A stretch of 64,000 nt of DNA. It comes from an uncultured Acetatifactor sp. Lineage in GTDB: Bacteria > Bacillota > Clostridia > Lachnospirales > Lachnospiraceae. Below, piece after piece: positions 25,184 through 34,820 of the stretch. The notes below the pieces were generated by a model, which was not told where the DNA came from, searched no databases, and saw only the letters and a list, made by a program, of their open reading frames with translations. Where the stretch lies: NCBI GenBank assembly GCA_934402315.1, contig CAKRTS010000010.1, positions 47,652 through 111,651 on the forward strand, read 5' to 3'. The first letter of the stretch is position 1; each line of letters begins with the position of its first letter. Made by a program: the position numbers and the translations under genes.

Positions 25184-26173
25184 TTAATTTACTATGGATG
25201 TCCTGATCTTGTCAAGGTTCACGACATTTCTGCTCTCTCCCCGCAGGAATGCCGCGATATTTTCATGAGCCTCCCAGACGCACCTTGTCCGCGCCTCCAC
25301 GCTCGCCCATGCAAGATGCGGCGTGATGATGAGCCGGTTGCTGTCCTTTAAGCCGGCAAGCGGATTTGACAGCTCCAAAGGCTCTGACTCCACCACATCA
25401 AGACCTGCTGCCGCGATCTCACCATCCACCAGCGCCTGATACAGCGCACGGTTATCCACCACTCTGCCTCTCGCCACATTCAGCAGAATTGCCGTCTTTT
25501 TCATCTTCTTCAATGCCGCCTCGTCGATCAGGTTCATCGTCAGCTCACTCAACGGACAATGCAGCGAAAGGAAATCGCTCTCCGCCAGCAGAGTATCGAA
25601 ATCCACCTGCCGGTATTCTGTGCAGGTACTCTTCCCTGTCACGGAATAGAAGATCACTTTACAGCCAAACGCCTCCGCAATTTTTGCGACACGCCTGCCA
25701 ATATTGCCCATGCCGACAATACCCCAGACCTTGCCTTCCAGCTCATAAAACGGAATGTCAAAGTTGGAAAACCTGTCCTGTACGCTGTATGCGCCGGACT
25801 TGACATAGTTGTCATAATGTGGCAGCTTCTCGCTCAGCGCCAGTGCCATCGCAAATGTGTGCTGGGCAACCATCGCCGTACAATAATCCCGCACATTTGC
25901 CACCCTGATCCCTCTGGAACTGCAATAAGCAAGATCACAGTTGTCAAAGCCCGTGGCAAATTCGCAGATCAGCTTTACCTTCGGTGCGTCCTTCAATGTC
26001 TCCTCATCAAGCGGCGCCTTGTTCGCAATAATGATGTCCGCTTCTTTTACGCGCTCCTTAACCTCTTCCCTTGTGACAGTATTTCCGTAGACAGTCACCT
26101 CGCCAAAATCACTGATGCAGTCAACCGATACATCACTGCCCACACTGTTGCGTTCCAGAATTACGATCTTCAT
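25184..26173 (-). CDS. D-isomer-specific 2-hydroxyacid dehydrogenase
   Basis: A 329-residue NAD-dependent dehydrogenase. The Rossmann motif GMGNIGRRVAKIAEAFG lies at ~150. The catalytic triad is visible: Arg in NVARGRVVD, Glu in VVESEPL, His in TPHLAWAS. Hydroxypyruvate/glycerate or D-lactate-type substrates are possible and cannot be separated from sequence alone. The Shine-Dalgarno AAGGAGG is strong but rather distant. It lies downstream of pgi, separated by a stem-loop. Confidence 0.88.
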   Translation of the reverse strand: MKIVILERNSVGSDVSVDCISDFGEVTVYGNTVTREEVKERVKEADIIIANKAPLDEETLKDAPKVKLICEFATGFDNCDLAYCSSRGIRVANVRDYCTAMVAQHTFAMALALSEKLPHYDNYVKSGAYSVQDRFSNFDIPFYELEGKVWGIVGMGNIGRRVAKIAEAFGCKVIFYSVTGKSTCTEYRQVDFDTLLAESDFLSLHCPLSELTMNLIDEAALKKMKKTAILLNVARGRVVDNRALYQALVDGEIAAAGLDVVESEPLELSNPLAGLKDSNRLIITPHLAWASVEARTRCVWEAHENIAAFLRGESRNVVNLDKIRTSIVN

Positions 26174-26201
26174 GTCGATCTCAATGCCTCCTTATCTGAA
26201 A

Positions 26202-26233
26202 TGAGCCTGCGAGAAATTCTCCCCGCAGGCTCA
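26202..26233 (-). terminator. Stem-loop after pgi
   Basis: Perfect stem TGAGCCTGCG / CGCAGGCTCA with a 12-nt loop, 20 bp past the pgi stop. The T-run is weak (ATTTC), so it may be leaky into the dehydrogenase gene. Confidence 0.6.
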
Positions 26234-26252
26234 CTATGTTTCTTCTATGGAC

Positions 26253-27605
26253 TTACTGCAGTCTTGCAAGCAGCTCTGCTCTCTGCGCCTCATATCCGGG
26301 CTTTCCGAGCAGTGCGAACATATTCTTCTTGTAGCTCTCAACACCGGGCTGGTTGAAAGGATTTACGCCCAGCAGATAACCGCTGACACCGCAGGCAAAC
26401 TCGAAGAAATAGAACAGCTCTCCCAGATAGAACTCGCTCACCTCGGGAACCGTTACCATCAGGTTCGGCACATTGCCGTCCGTATGTGCAAGAATTGTTC
26501 CGTTCATGGCACTCTTATTGACAAAGTCAACGCTCTTGCCTGCCAGATAATTCAGACCGTCAAGGTCTACCGGCTCCTCATTGATGATAAGCTCCTCGCG
26601 GGAGGTCTCAATGTTGATAACCGTCTCAAACATAATTCTGGAGCCGTCCTGAATGAACTGACCCATGGAATGAAGGTCGGTCGTCAGATCCACGCTGGCA
26701 GGGAACAGACCCTTCTGATCCTTTCCTTCGCTCTCTCCAAACAGCTGCTTCCACCACTCGGATACATAGTGGACAGCGGGCTCATAGTTTGCCAGAATCT
26801 CTACGCTCTTGCCCTTGCGCAGCAGAATGTTTCTCAGTGCGGCATACTGGAGCGCATCGTTATTCTCAAAATCATTTTCCAGCGCAGCCTTGCGTCCTGC
26901 GGCAGCGCCCTCCATCAGCTTGTCAATATCCGCGCCGCTGACAGCGATCGGAAGAAGACCTACGGCTGTCAGAACGGAGAAACGTCCTCCGACATCATCG
27001 GGAACAACGAAGGTCTCATAGCCCTCTTCGTCGGAAAGATGCTTCAGGCTTCCCTTCGCCTTGTCGGTGGTGGCATAGATTCTCTTTGCCGCACCCTCTT
27101 TTCCATACTTCTTCTCCAGAATTTCCTTAAATACACGGAATGCGATCGCAGGCTCGGTCGTTGTGCCGGACTTGGAGATCATGTTGATGGAGAAATCTCT
27201 GTCTCCGACTACATCCATCAGATGCTTCAGGTATGTAGAGCTGATGGAATTACCGCAGAAATAGATCTCCGGTGTCTTTCTCTGTGCCTTGTCAAGAACG
27301 TTGTAAAAGCTGTGTCCGAGGAATTCGATTGCCGCCCTTGCGCCAAGATAGGAACCGCCGATACCAATCACCAGCAGCACCTCGGAATCGCTCTGGATCT
27401 TCTTAGCCGCTGCCTTGATCCTAGCAAACTCCTCCTTGTCATAATCTACCGGAAGGTCAATCCATCCCAGAAAGTCGTTTCCTGCTCCGGTCTTTGAAAC
27501 CAGAACCTCTTTGGCGTCAAGCGCCAACTTCTTCATATAGCCGATCTCTTCCCCGGAAACGAAGGAAGCGGTCTTTGAATAATCAAATGTAACCTGTCTG
27601 CTCAT
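26253..27605 (-). CDS. pgi: Glucose-6-phosphate isomerase
   Basis: A 450-residue Pgi interconverting glucose-6-phosphate and fructose-6-phosphate; bacterial short form of usual length. The phosphate-binding loop SKSGTTTEP and the catalytic region [12 protein letters not shown] are present. The start at 27605 is set by GAGGAG; an upstream extension of 18 codons has no ribosome site. It joins the two sugar operons of this window to glycolysis. Confidence 0.96.
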   Translation of the reverse strand: MSRQVTFDYSKTASFVSGEEIGYMKKLALDAKEVLVSKTGAGNDFLGWIDLPVDYDKEEFARIKAAAKKIQSDSEVLLVIGIGGSYLGARAAIEFLGHSFYNVLDKAQRKTPEIYFCGNSISSTYLKHLMDVVGDRDFSINMISKSGTTTEPAIAFRVFKEILEKKYGKEGAAKRIYATTDKAKGSLKHLSDEEGYETFVVPDDVGGRFSVLTAVGLLPIAVSGADIDKLMEGAAAGRKAALENDFENNDALQYAALRNILLRKGKSVEILANYEPAVHYVSEWWKQLFGESEGKDQKGLFPASVDLTTDLHSMGQFIQDGSRIMFETVINIETSREELIINEEPVDLDGLNYLAGKSVDFVNKSAMNGTILAHTDGNVPNLMVTVPEVSEFYLGELFYFFEFACGVSGYLLGVNPFNQPGVESYKKNMFALLGKPGYEAQRAELLARLQ

Positions 27606-27753
27606 AATCTGCTCCTCACTTCTGCATCTTTTTCTCTCATTGACAGTGCATACATGCATTCACTGTTCTCATTACTAAATTATCATAGTTGTACTGTAAA
27701 TTCAAGAAAAAATTAACATCCGCGCCGTTCAAAGCATATAAGTGTCTGCTGTT

Positions 27754-28524
27754 TCAGCCCGTCAGGAACTCCTTTAACAGCGTCTCCAGCTCCTCCTCGG
27801 TCACAGCGGCATCCCGCGCCGGCACATAATCGTCATCCTTCTGTAAAATTTCCGCTCTCTTCCCGCTCTGCGCCGCGTTTGGCATGAACTCCACCTGCTT
27901 CCGTCCCGCTCTGGCACGCCTCGTCCTCTCCGGCTCTTTGCCCTCGATCGCACCCGGACTTTCCTGAAATGCCGCGTCGCCGTAAAGCATCTCCATATCC
28001 CTTCTGGTAACCTTGATGCGCGGGGAGAGATGGTTCTCCAGATAATCCACCAGATTCACCTTGAGAACTCTCTTTTTCCCGCGGATGTCCGCGACGGTTG
28101 ACACGGAAAAATACAGATACAGTCCGAGCAGGCTGACAATATAAAAGGGAAGGATTGCCCCCAGCGTGTGTCCCGCCAGAATGCTTCTGCAGATGCCGAC
28201 CCCGGAGAATACCACCGACAGGAGCATCAGCTGTCCGGAAAGATGATAGAGCATCTCAAACGAGAACGGCCCCAGCGACAGCCGGTTCAGAAATTTATCC
28301 ACAAACACGGGCACGTTGGAAATGCCGTTATTCAGCTCGTAACAGTTGGAGAATTTTGTCTTGCACTGCTTGAGGAGCTTATTGTCCGTCGACGCCATAT
28401 TGTCCGCCTCCTTTATCATATGTGCATAAAGTATCCCGAGAAATAATTTCAGGAAAATTCCCAGAACCATACAGGAAAACATGCATATTGTCATTGCCGC
28501 CTGTTCCGTAAACACACGAATCAT
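27754..28524 (-). CDS. Membrane protein of unknown function
   Basis: A 256-residue protein. It has an N-terminal hydrophobic segment (~8-35), a Cys-containing soluble stretch, then two membrane helices (~95-150). A charged C-terminal tail (~170-256, rich in Arg, Lys and Glu) is probably cytoplasmic. It has the look of a clostridial lineage-specific conserved protein. GAGG precedes the start. No function can be assigned; it stands between pgi and the divergent TSCPD-murG operon. Confidence 0.75.
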   Translation of the reverse strand: MIRVFTEQAAMTICMFSCMVLGIFLKLFLGILYAHMIKEADNMASTDNKLLKQCKTKFSNCYELNNGISNVPVFVDKFLNRLSLGPFSFEMLYHLSGQLMLLSVVFSGVGICRSILAGHTLGAILPFYIVSLLGLYLYFSVSTVADIRGKKRVLKVNLVDYLENHLSPRIKVTRRDMEMLYGDAAFQESPGAIEGKEPERTRRARAGRKQVEFMPNAAQSGKRAEILQKDDDYVPARDAAVTEEELETLLKEFLTG

Positions 28525-28572
28525 TTCACACCTCTTCTATCTGCTCTCTTTTAGATTCCTGACGCAAAGAAA

Positions 28573-28598
28573 CCGAACCCGTCATTTCACGGATTCGG
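28573..28598 (+). other. Stem-loop between divergent genes
   Basis: CCGAACCCGT pairs with ACGGATTCGG, followed by CTTTTG. It lies in a 278-bp divergent intergenic region where no terminator is expected. It could be a remnant or terminate a short upstream transcript. Confidence 0.4.
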
Positions 28599-28730
28599 CT
28601 TTTGTACATGCTTATTATAAAATATGCTTGTCCCAATGAACAGGTTTTTCCATCGACAAATTCCCGGCGGCAACGACACATCCTTACATTTTTTCAATGA
28701 AAAATAAGCCCTTCCGCCCCCTGATAAGGA

Positions 28731-28759
28731 TTGAAAGAGACTTCTAAATCTGCTATACT
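28731..28759 (+). promoter_or_regulatory. Promoter of the TSCPD-murG operon
   Basis: TTGAAA (28731-28736), 17-nt spacer, TATACT (28754-28759), 44 bp before the start codon. Confidence 0.7.
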
Positions 28760-28802
28760 TTATCAAAATACTACTGGTAGACCCAAAAAGGAGAGGATGA
28801 TT

Positions 28803-29039
28803 ATGAAATACAAGACACAGGGAACCTGTTCCCAGGAAATCGATGTAGAACTGAAGGACGGAGTTATCGATTCCGTTCAGTTTGTGGGGGGCTGCAACGG
28901 TAATCTGAAAGGAATCTGCGCGCTGGTAAAGGGCATGAAGCCGGAAGATGCCATCGCAAGATTAAAGGGTATCAAATGCGGTCTGAAATCCACCTCCTGT
29001 CCTGACCAGCTGGCAAGAGCACTGGAGACGATGCTATGA
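28803..29039 (+). CDS. TSCPD-domain protein (TIGR03905 type)
   Basis: A 78-residue protein with the TSCPD signature near its end (KSTSCPDQLARAL) and the GGCNGN motif at ~30. The domain is also found fused to ribonucleotide reductases; the stand-alone form has no established function. Conserved cysteines suggest metal or redox chemistry. The start is set by AGGAG; the gene overlaps murG by 4 bp. Confidence 0.88.
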   Translation: MKYKTQGTCSQEIDVELKDGVIDSVQFVGGCNGNLKGICALVKGMKPEDAIARLKGIKCGLKSTSCPDQLARALETML

Positions 29040-30103
29040 AAAAAATTGTGTTGACGGGCGGCGGAACCGCGGGACATGTCACGCCGAATCTCGCGCTGCT
29101 TCCTTCCCTGAAGGCCGCCGGATATGAAATTACTTATATGGGCTCCTACGACGGAATCGAGAAAAAGCTGATCAGCGATTTTGATATACCCTATGTAGGC
29201 ATCTCCACCGGAAAGTTCCGCCGGTATTTTGACCCGAAAAATTTCACGGATCCCTTCCGTGTCATCAAGGGCTTTTCCGAGGCGAAGAAATTCCTGAAAC
29301 AATACAAACCGGATGTTGTGTTCTCAAAGGGCGGTTTTGTCAGTGTGCCGGTTGTCCGTGCCGCTGCCGTTCTTGGCATTCCCTGTGTCATTCACGAATC
29401 GGACATGACGCCGGGACTTGCCAATAAGCTCTGCATTCCGGTCGCAAAAAAGGTCTGCTGTAATTTCCCCGAGACCTTAAAGCTTCTGCCGGAGGATAAG
29501 GCTGTTCTCACCGGTTCCCCGATCCGCGCGGAGCTCTCACAGGGAAATAAGCTCGCGGGTCTTGATATGTGCGGCTTTTCCGCAAATAAGCCCGTTATCA
29601 TGGTAATCGGCGGAAGCCTTGGCGCCGCTAATGTCAATAAGGCTGTCAGAGAGGCGCTTCCGAAGCTCTTAAAGGATTTTCAGGTCGTGCATCTCTGCGG
29701 AAAAGACAAGGTGGATAACCTGCTGTTAAACACACCCGGCTATAAGCAGTTTGAGTATATCAAGGCGGAGCTGAAGGATCTTTTTGCCATGGCCGACATC
29801 GTTATCTCCAGAGCCGGCGCAAATGCAATCTGTGAGCTTCTTGCGCTGAAAAAACCGAATATCCTGATCCCGCTCCCTGCTGCCAGCAGCCGCGGAGACC
29901 AGCTTCTCAACGCGAAATCCTTTGAGGCACAGGGCTTTTCCATTGTCATCAACGAGGATGACCTGACTACGGATCTTCTGGTTGACAGGGTATTTGAGCT
30001 TTACTGCAACCGGCAGAATTATCACGACGCAATGAGCCGCAGCGGTCAGATGGATTCCATCCGCACGATCATGAAGCTGCTTGAGGAAGTTCAGGAAAAT
30101 TAA
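29036..30103 (+). CDS. murG: UDP-GlcNAc:lipid I N-acetylglucosaminyltransferase
   Basis: A 355-residue MurG, which converts lipid I to lipid II at the inner face of the membrane. The N-terminal glycine loop GGGTAGHVTPNLAL, the second-domain loop GGSLGAANVN and the UDP-GlcNAc site SRAGANAICEL are all present. The start overlaps the TSCPD stop (ATGA). It lies outside any dcw cluster. Terminator 12 bp after the stop. Confidence 0.95.
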   Translation: MKKIVLTGGGTAGHVTPNLALLPSLKAAGYEITYMGSYDGIEKKLISDFDIPYVGISTGKFRRYFDPKNFTDPFRVIKGFSEAKKFLKQYKPDVVFSKGGFVSVPVVRAAAVLGIPCVIHESDMTPGLANKLCIPVAKKVCCNFPETLKLLPEDKAVLTGSPIRAELSQGNKLAGLDMCGFSANKPVIMVIGGSLGAANVNKAVREALPKLLKDFQVVHLCGKDKVDNLLLNTPGYKQFEYIKAELKDLFAMADIVISRAGANAICELLALKKPNILIPLPAASSRGDQLLNAKSFEAQGFSIVINEDDLTTDLLVDRVFELYCNRQNYHDAMSRSGQMDSIRTIMKLLEEVQEN

Positions 30104-30114
30104 ATCCCATCATA

Positions 30115-30150
30115 AAACCCGCCAAAGTCGGCTCTGACTCTGGCGGGTTT
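30115..30150. terminator. Bidirectional terminator between murG and ywlG-type gene
   Basis: AAACCCGCCA / TGGCGGGTTT stem with an inner AGTC/GACT extension. T-rich after it on the plus strand and usable by both convergent genes. Confidence 0.85.
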
Positions 30151-30167
30151 CCTTTTGTCTTTCCCAG

Positions 30168-30728
30168 TTACATTTTCTCTTCGTCGTACACAGCCCTTGC
30201 GCCGCCGATGAACTTCGGTCTCGTTCTGGCACATACCACATGCCCGTCGCCGATCTGCTTTGTGCGGATTCTCACCGGCACCGCCACATCCTTAAGATGC
30301 ATACCGATCAGCGTATCTCCAATGTCCATACCCACATGGGCTTTGATATGCTCCACAGCCACAGGATGCTCGAATGCCTTGTACGCCGCCGTGGCGAAGG
30401 AGCCTCCCGCCTTCGGCTGGGGAACAACATTGACGATCTCATAGCCATAGCGCTCAGCCGCTTCCCTCTCGAGAATGATCGCCCGGTTCAGATGCTCACA
30501 GCACTGCGCCGCGAGATAGATTCCCGCTTCCTGCGTCGCCTGATAGATCCCGCCAAAGACCACCTCCGCCAGCTCCGGGCTGGAAAAGGTTCCGATTCCC
30601 GCACCGCCGACCTCACTGGTGGAGCAGCCCACTACAAGAATCTGATCCGCCTCCGGCTCTGCGATCTCAAGCAGCTCCTTCGCCGCCCTGTATGCCTCTT
30701 CACCGATTAAAGTCATGTCCTCCGTCAT
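30168..30728 (-). CDS. TIGR01440/UPF0340 (YwlG-like) protein
   Basis: A 186-residue conserved Firmicute protein of the DUF436/UPF0340 family. Landmarks: GCSTSEVGGAGIGTFSS near ~35, CCEHLNRA near ~77, and QPKAGGSFATAAY near ~105. The biochemical function is not established. AGGAGG lies upstream. Translated 17 bp... downstream neighbour order is: this gene first, then the deacetylase lies upstream by 17 bp in the same leftward direction, so they may be co-transcribed. Confidence 0.9.
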   Translation of the reverse strand: MTEDMTLIGEEAYRAAKELLEIAEPEADQILVVGCSTSEVGGAGIGTFSSPELAEVVFGGIYQATQEAGIYLAAQCCEHLNRAIILEREAAERYGYEIVNVVPQPKAGGSFATAAYKAFEHPVAVEHIKAHVGMDIGDTLIGMHLKDVAVPVRIRTKQIGDGHVVCARTRPKFIGGARAVYDEEKM

Positions 30729-30745
30729 CTGCGTTCCGCCTCCTG

Positions 30746-31555
30746 TCAGTGTTCCCCGATATACTTCGTCTCACCGGGCTTGATCTCAAGCAGCTCCTTT
30801 TCGGTCTTCACCCAGACGCTGACCGCGGCAGGATTATGCATTGTCAGCCCGTCCGCCGAAAATTCCTGCTGCCTTGTCGCGGTGATATAGGTGTAGATCT
30901 CCATGTTTGTCGCGTACCAGATGTCTTCCTTTCCAGCCATCTTGTCCGTAAATGCCTCTATAACGCTCCAGTCCCCGGAACGGCCGAACTCAAAGCTGTG
31001 CCCCCAGACGTACATCAGCGGCAGCTCGTAGTAGGATGCCACATCCAGAAAACTGTCTCCCAGCGCAAGCAGCCTGTCGTCATGATGACAGGTCGGATGC
31101 CACTGCATGAAATCCGCTGGCGCAAAGAAATTGTGGGTGCCGTTGACGGTTCTGGAATACTTGATGCCAGCCGTCTTCGCAACATCAATCACATCCTGAT
31201 TATAGTTTCCAAAAGCGTAGGACATTCCTTGCACAAGTCCGCCAGTCAGCTTCTCGAGCGCTTTTCGGTCATCCTGAAGCTCAAGGAGCAGCTGCTGTCT
31301 TGTCAGGCTCGTCGGGTTGCGGTGCTGTACCCCGTGACAGGCGATCTCATGTCCGTCATAAACGGTTTTCAGCTCTTCCATACCGACAAATGTCTCATTT
31401 CCGGTGTGAGGATCAAGCGATCCCGAATTCAAATGGAATGTCGCCTTCATGCCATGACTTCTGAACAGCTCTGCCAGTCTGCGGTCGTAGACCTGACCGT
31501 CATCATAGCTGAAGGTCAATGCTTTTCTTAGTCCCTTTGGATAAACAAACCTCAT
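30746..31555 (-). CDS. Polysaccharide deacetylase family protein
   Basis: A 269-residue NodB-homology enzyme. The metal/catalytic motif is TFSYDDGQ (~14-21), followed by GMKATFHLNSG. The second motif GHEIACHGVQHRNP (His-x-x-x-His, ~70) matches the carbohydrate esterase 4 fold. No signal peptide, so it may act in the cytosol or on small substrates. GGGAGG lies upstream. It precedes the ywlG-type gene by 17 bp. Confidence 0.85.
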   Translation of the reverse strand: MRFVYPKGLRKALTFSYDDGQVYDRRLAELFRSHGMKATFHLNSGSLDPHTGNETFVGMEELKTVYDGHEIACHGVQHRNPTSLTRQQLLLELQDDRKALEKLTGGLVQGMSYAFGNYNQDVIDVAKTAGIKYSRTVNGTHNFFAPADFMQWHPTCHHDDRLLALGDSFLDVASYYELPLMYVWGHSFEFGRSGDWSVIEAFTDKMAGKEDIWYATNMEIYTYITATRQQEFSADGLTMHNPAAVSVWVKTEKELLEIKPGETKYIGEH

Positions 31556-31668
31556 GATAATAACCCTCCCAAACTTATTGTTAAAATACCTCTTTCATAG
31601 TATCACAACCTCAAAAAAATAGGAATATAGTAAATACAAACCGGAGTATAATCTAATGGGAGAATATT

Positions 31669-32262
31669 ATGTCTTTCCTCTCTTCCCTTCTGTTTGGAAT
31701 ATCCGCAAGCCTCGATGCCCTGCTGGTCGGCATAGGCTACGGTCTGCGCCGTGTCCGCATCCGGGCATGGCAGAATCTGTTTATCAGCTTCATCGCCTTG
31801 CTCGGCACCTGCATTTCCGCCTGTATCGGGAGCAGCTTATTGCCTCTGCTGCCGCCCTTCCTCGGGAGCTGTATCGGAAGTCTGATCCTGATACTTCTCG
31901 GTGTCTATTATGTAACGAAATGGATTTTTACCCTCGTGAAAAACCGGAAATTATCCTGTAAAGAAAAAGGGGAGCTGATCGAGATGTCAGCCGGTCAGCC
32001 GCTTCCCCAGCTGTCTGCATGGGAAACCCTGATCTTAAGTATGACCCTCTCGGCAAACAATATCGGTATCGGTCTAAGCGCCAGCATGGCAGGACTGCCG
32101 CTGCTGCCATCTGCAATCGCAACCTTTGTCTGCTCCCTCATTTTTTTATTGGCGGGAAACCGGCTTGGACGCAGCCATTTTCTGCAGATTCTCGGCTGTG
32201 CTGCCGACCCTCTCTCCGGGCTTTTGCTGATCGGACTTGGCATCCTCCAGCTCGCTTTCTGA
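31669..32262 (+). CDS. MntP/YtaF-like membrane protein
   Basis: A 197-residue, six-helix protein of the manganese-efflux/YtaF superfamily. The paired Asp/Asn helix starts FGISASLDALLVGIGYGLRR and TLILSMTLSANNIGIGLSA are typical of YtaF, which in Bacillus is a sporulation membrane protein. GGGAG lies upstream, and a TATAAT sits at 31647-31652. It stands before the SpoVAF-like gene (55 bp), a pairing that fits a sporulation role. Confidence 0.82.
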   Translation: MSFLSSLLFGISASLDALLVGIGYGLRRVRIRAWQNLFISFIALLGTCISACIGSSLLPLLPPFLGSCIGSLILILLGVYYVTKWIFTLVKNRKLSCKEKGELIEMSAGQPLPQLSAWETLILSMTLSANNIGIGLSASMAGLPLLPSAIATFVCSLIFLLAGNRLGRSHFLQILGCAADPLSGLLLIGLGILQLAF

Positions 32263-32317
32263 ATAAACTTTCTCTTTCAGGGAAAGGTAAGGAAAAAGAA
32301 TCGAAAGCGAGAAACTT

Positions 32318-33766
32318 ATGCGTCTGTCAGATGAACTTGAAAAGAACGTAGAACAACTAAAAGAACTGCTGCCGATCGACAGCAGTTTTGATTTTATTGC
32401 AAGACCTCTCCTTTTGGGAAAAACAAAAGCCTTCTTTCTCGGCGTAAACGGACTGTGCAAGACGGATATTTTACAGCAGATTTTTTCCGATCTGCAGGAT
32501 CCGCTGTTTGTCCAAGATCCTGTCATTGAAAATATCCGGCAGTATGTGTCCTCCAAGATCGGCTATGCACAGGTAAGCCTGACCGACGCATGGGAGAGCA
32601 TTATCAAAAACGTGCTCAGCGGCCCGTCGGTGCTGCTGATCGACGGCTTCGCCCAGGCTGTCATCATCGATGTGAGAACCTACCCCGCCCGCGGAATCTC
32701 CGAGCCGGATCTGGAGCGTGTCACCAGAGGCTCGCGCGACGGCTTTGTGGAGACCCTGTTGTTCAACGCGAACCTGATCCGGCGCCGCATCCGCTCACCG
32801 AAGCTCTGTTTTTCCATGCACTGCGTCGGCTCAGAGAGCAAGACCGACGTGGCGGTCGCCTATCTGGAAGGAAGTGTCAACAAGGCACTTCTGGCGAAGC
32901 TCTCGCAGACGCTCGACCAGCTCAAGGTGTCCTCCCTGACTATGGGAACAAAGAGTCTGGAGGAGCTGCTCCTGCCAAAGCACTGGTGGAATCCGCTTCC
33001 CTCCTTCCAGATTACAGAACGTCCTGACGTGGCTTGCAGCTACCTCGCGGAAGGGCATATCCTTGTACTGGTAGACAATTCCCCGTCCGTGCTGATCCTG
33101 CCCTGTACGATCTTCCAGTTTACCCAAAGCCCGGAGGATTATTACCACAGCCCCTCCGTCGGCACCTACTTCCGGCTGGTACGGTTTCTGTGCATTCCCG
33201 TCAGCCTGCTTCTAATGCCGTTTTTTCTTCTGCTGACAGCGTATTTCCCGGACTTTTCCGCCCGCTGGGGGCTGCTTACAGACACCGGTCTCGGGCCCGT
33301 GAGGCTGTTCTTTTATGTGTTGACTGTGGAATTTATGCTCGACTTATTCAAATATTCCTCGGCGTTGAGCTCCGGCAGATTTTCCGGCTCTCTCTCTATG
33401 ATCGGAGGACTGATTATAGGTGATATTGCCGTCAGCCTGAACTGGGCATCCGTGGAAGTCCTGTTCTACGGTGCCGTGACACTGCTGGCGTCCCTGTCCA
33501 TCTCCGGCACAGAGTTCAGCGATGCCCTGCGCCTTTACCGCATCCTGCTGATCGCGGCGACCGGCTTCTGGGGGCTGCCCGGCTTTCTGGTCTGTCTTGC
33601 GCTCATCCTGCTGTCCATGGCGACGACTCCGACCTTCGGTGGCTTCAGTTACTTCTGGCCGCTGTTCCCCTTCAACCAGAGCGCATTAAAAAAGCTGCTC
33701 TTCCGCAGCCCGACCCCGAAAGCCCAGCCGGAAACCATATGGGATCGCGGCGGGCTGCACAGGTAA
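32318..33766 (+). CDS. GerA-family spore germination protein (SpoVAF-like)
   Basis: A 482-residue protein of the GerA/SpoVAF A-subunit family. The N-terminal soluble domain (~1-280) contains the typical DAWESIIKNVLSGPSVLLIDG and RTYPARGISEPDLERV. Four to six membrane helices follow. Family members form nutrient-receptor or dipicolinate-channel-associated complexes in the spore inner membrane. Resemblance is closer to SpoVAF than to GerAA. The ribosome site is weak, as for many late sporulation genes. Confidence 0.88.
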   Translation: MRLSDELEKNVEQLKELLPIDSSFDFIARPLLLGKTKAFFLGVNGLCKTDILQQIFSDLQDPLFVQDPVIENIRQYVSSKIGYAQVSLTDAWESIIKNVLSGPSVLLIDGFAQAVIIDVRTYPARGISEPDLERVTRGSRDGFVETLLFNANLIRRRIRSPKLCFSMHCVGSESKTDVAVAYLEGSVNKALLAKLSQTLDQLKVSSLTMGTKSLEELLLPKHWWNPLPSFQITERPDVACSYLAEGHILVLVDNSPSVLILPCTIFQFTQSPEDYYHSPSVGTYFRLVRFLCIPVSLLLMPFFLLLTAYFPDFSARWGLLTDTGLGPVRLFFYVLTVEFMLDLFKYSSALSSGRFSGSLSMIGGLIIGDIAVSLNWASVEVLFYGAVTLLASLSISGTEFSDALRLYRILLIAATGFWGLPGFLVCLALILLSMATTPTFGGFSYFWPLFPFNQSALKKLLFRSPTPKAQPETIWDRGGLHR

Positions 33767-33799
33767 TATATGATATTTTCTATTTTTGCGCACAAAAAG

Positions 33800-33872
33800 A
33801 GCGATAGACGGGACTCGAACCCGCGATTTCCACCTTGGCAAGGTGGCGCTCTACCAACTGAGCCACTATCGC
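33800..33872 (-). tRNA. tRNA-Gly (anticodon GCC)
   Basis: 73 nt; acceptor stem GCGATAG / CTATCGC, anticodon loop TTGCCAA, T-arm GTTCGAGTC, discriminator T, CCA not encoded. Third gene of a leftward tRNA operon. Confidence 0.95.
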
Positions 33873-33995
33873 ATAATGCGTATGCCTGAGCATACAACAG
33901 GTCTGAACCTGTTTGAAGGTATGAAATTAATTGTTCCCGACCTCAGCGCAATCTCTTCGGCCGCAACAGGAATCCTGTATATCAGACTTCCTGTA

Positions 33996-34066
33996 AGCAG
34001 GTGATGGGAATCGAACCCACGTATCCAGCTTGGAAGGCTGGTGTTCTACCATTGAACTACACCTGC
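33996..34066 (-). tRNA. tRNA-Gly (anticodon TCC)
   Basis: 71 nt; acceptor GCAGGTG / CACCTGC, anticodon loop CTTCCAA, T-arm GTTCGATTC, CCA not encoded. Middle gene of the tRNA operon. Confidence 0.95.
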
Positions 34067-34108
34067 ATATATTAACGCACTTGACTGATAAACAGCCTTG
34101 TGCGGAAA

Positions 34109-34181
<73 letters not shown>

Positions 34182-34215
34182 CTGTAACGTACATCCTTGC
34201 GTCACAACATTGATG

Positions 34216-34244
34216 ATTATACATGGTGTGGAACCAAAAGTCAA
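34216..34244 (-). promoter_or_regulatory. Promoter of the tRNA operon
   Basis: Minus-strand TTGACT (34239-34244), 17-nt spacer, TATAAT (34216-34221), about 35 bp before tRNA-Phe. Near-consensus sigma-A promoter. It marks the boundary of the tRNA unit, overlapping the end of an old coding frame. Confidence 0.85.
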
Positions 34245-34602
34245 TACCTATGAAGAAATTATTTTCATCAAACACACAATTTTCAAAAGTGACATTCTGG
34301 TTCTCCTCACCATCGACATCGTTCATAAAAATCCAATACTGATTCTCTGTAAATTTGCAGTTTGCAAATACTGCATCATATGTCTGGGAAAGCGTAACAA
34401 GTCTGTAGGAGCATTCATAGATGTCCGTATCTGTCACGGCAAGTCCCCAAACGTTATGGCTCTCCACTCCATATGTATCGCTTCCGGTGCAATAACCCGG
34501 TTCCACCTCATGACCGCAGATGATTCCGCGCAAAACAACATTGTCACACTCTTCAAAGGCAAGAACCGGATAGGAATCCCAGTCATAGGTTCCGGACTTA
34601 CG
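34245..34602 (-). pseudogene. Remnant of a right-handed beta-helix repeat protein
   Basis: An open frame with no proper start reads WDSYPVLAFEECDNVVLRGI, then GHEVEPGYCTG and TDTDIYECSYRL, then NQNVTFENCVFDENN. The repeated N-V-x-F/L-x-x-C pattern is that of parallel beta-helix lipoproteins common in Lachnospiraceae. An internal segment appears to be missing after GYCTG. The frame runs on through the tRNA promoter into tRNA-Phe, so the natural C-terminus is lost. Confidence 0.6.
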
Positions 34603-34820
34603 TTAGCTTTGCTATGCCATAAATTCTCAATCTTTTCAATTTACAGAAACTAACTGCTTCAATTTCTGTTTTTAATTTTCCAATAATCACTCTGAATCTA
34701 CAATTTTTCCTGATATTCTTTGTCATGGAGTTTTACCAGATCATAATGTCCATCCTGATATTTTAAGCCGCTCAGAATATCAGCAGGTATTCAATTAATA
34801 TAACCTTCCTCTTTCAGGTT
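34603..34820 (-). other. Intergenic stretch with a 30-codon coding remnant
   Basis: No complete gene. Minus-strand 34698-34790 reads PADILSGLKYQDGHYDLV and KLHDKEYQEKL to a stop, with no start codon. It looks like the tail of a lost protein, family not recognised. The rest is AT-rich and featureless. Confidence 0.35.

Noticed and set aside
26247..27497. 416-codon plus-strand frame opposite pgi
   Set aside because: Antisense of pgi, whose catalytic motifs are intact; no ribosome site.
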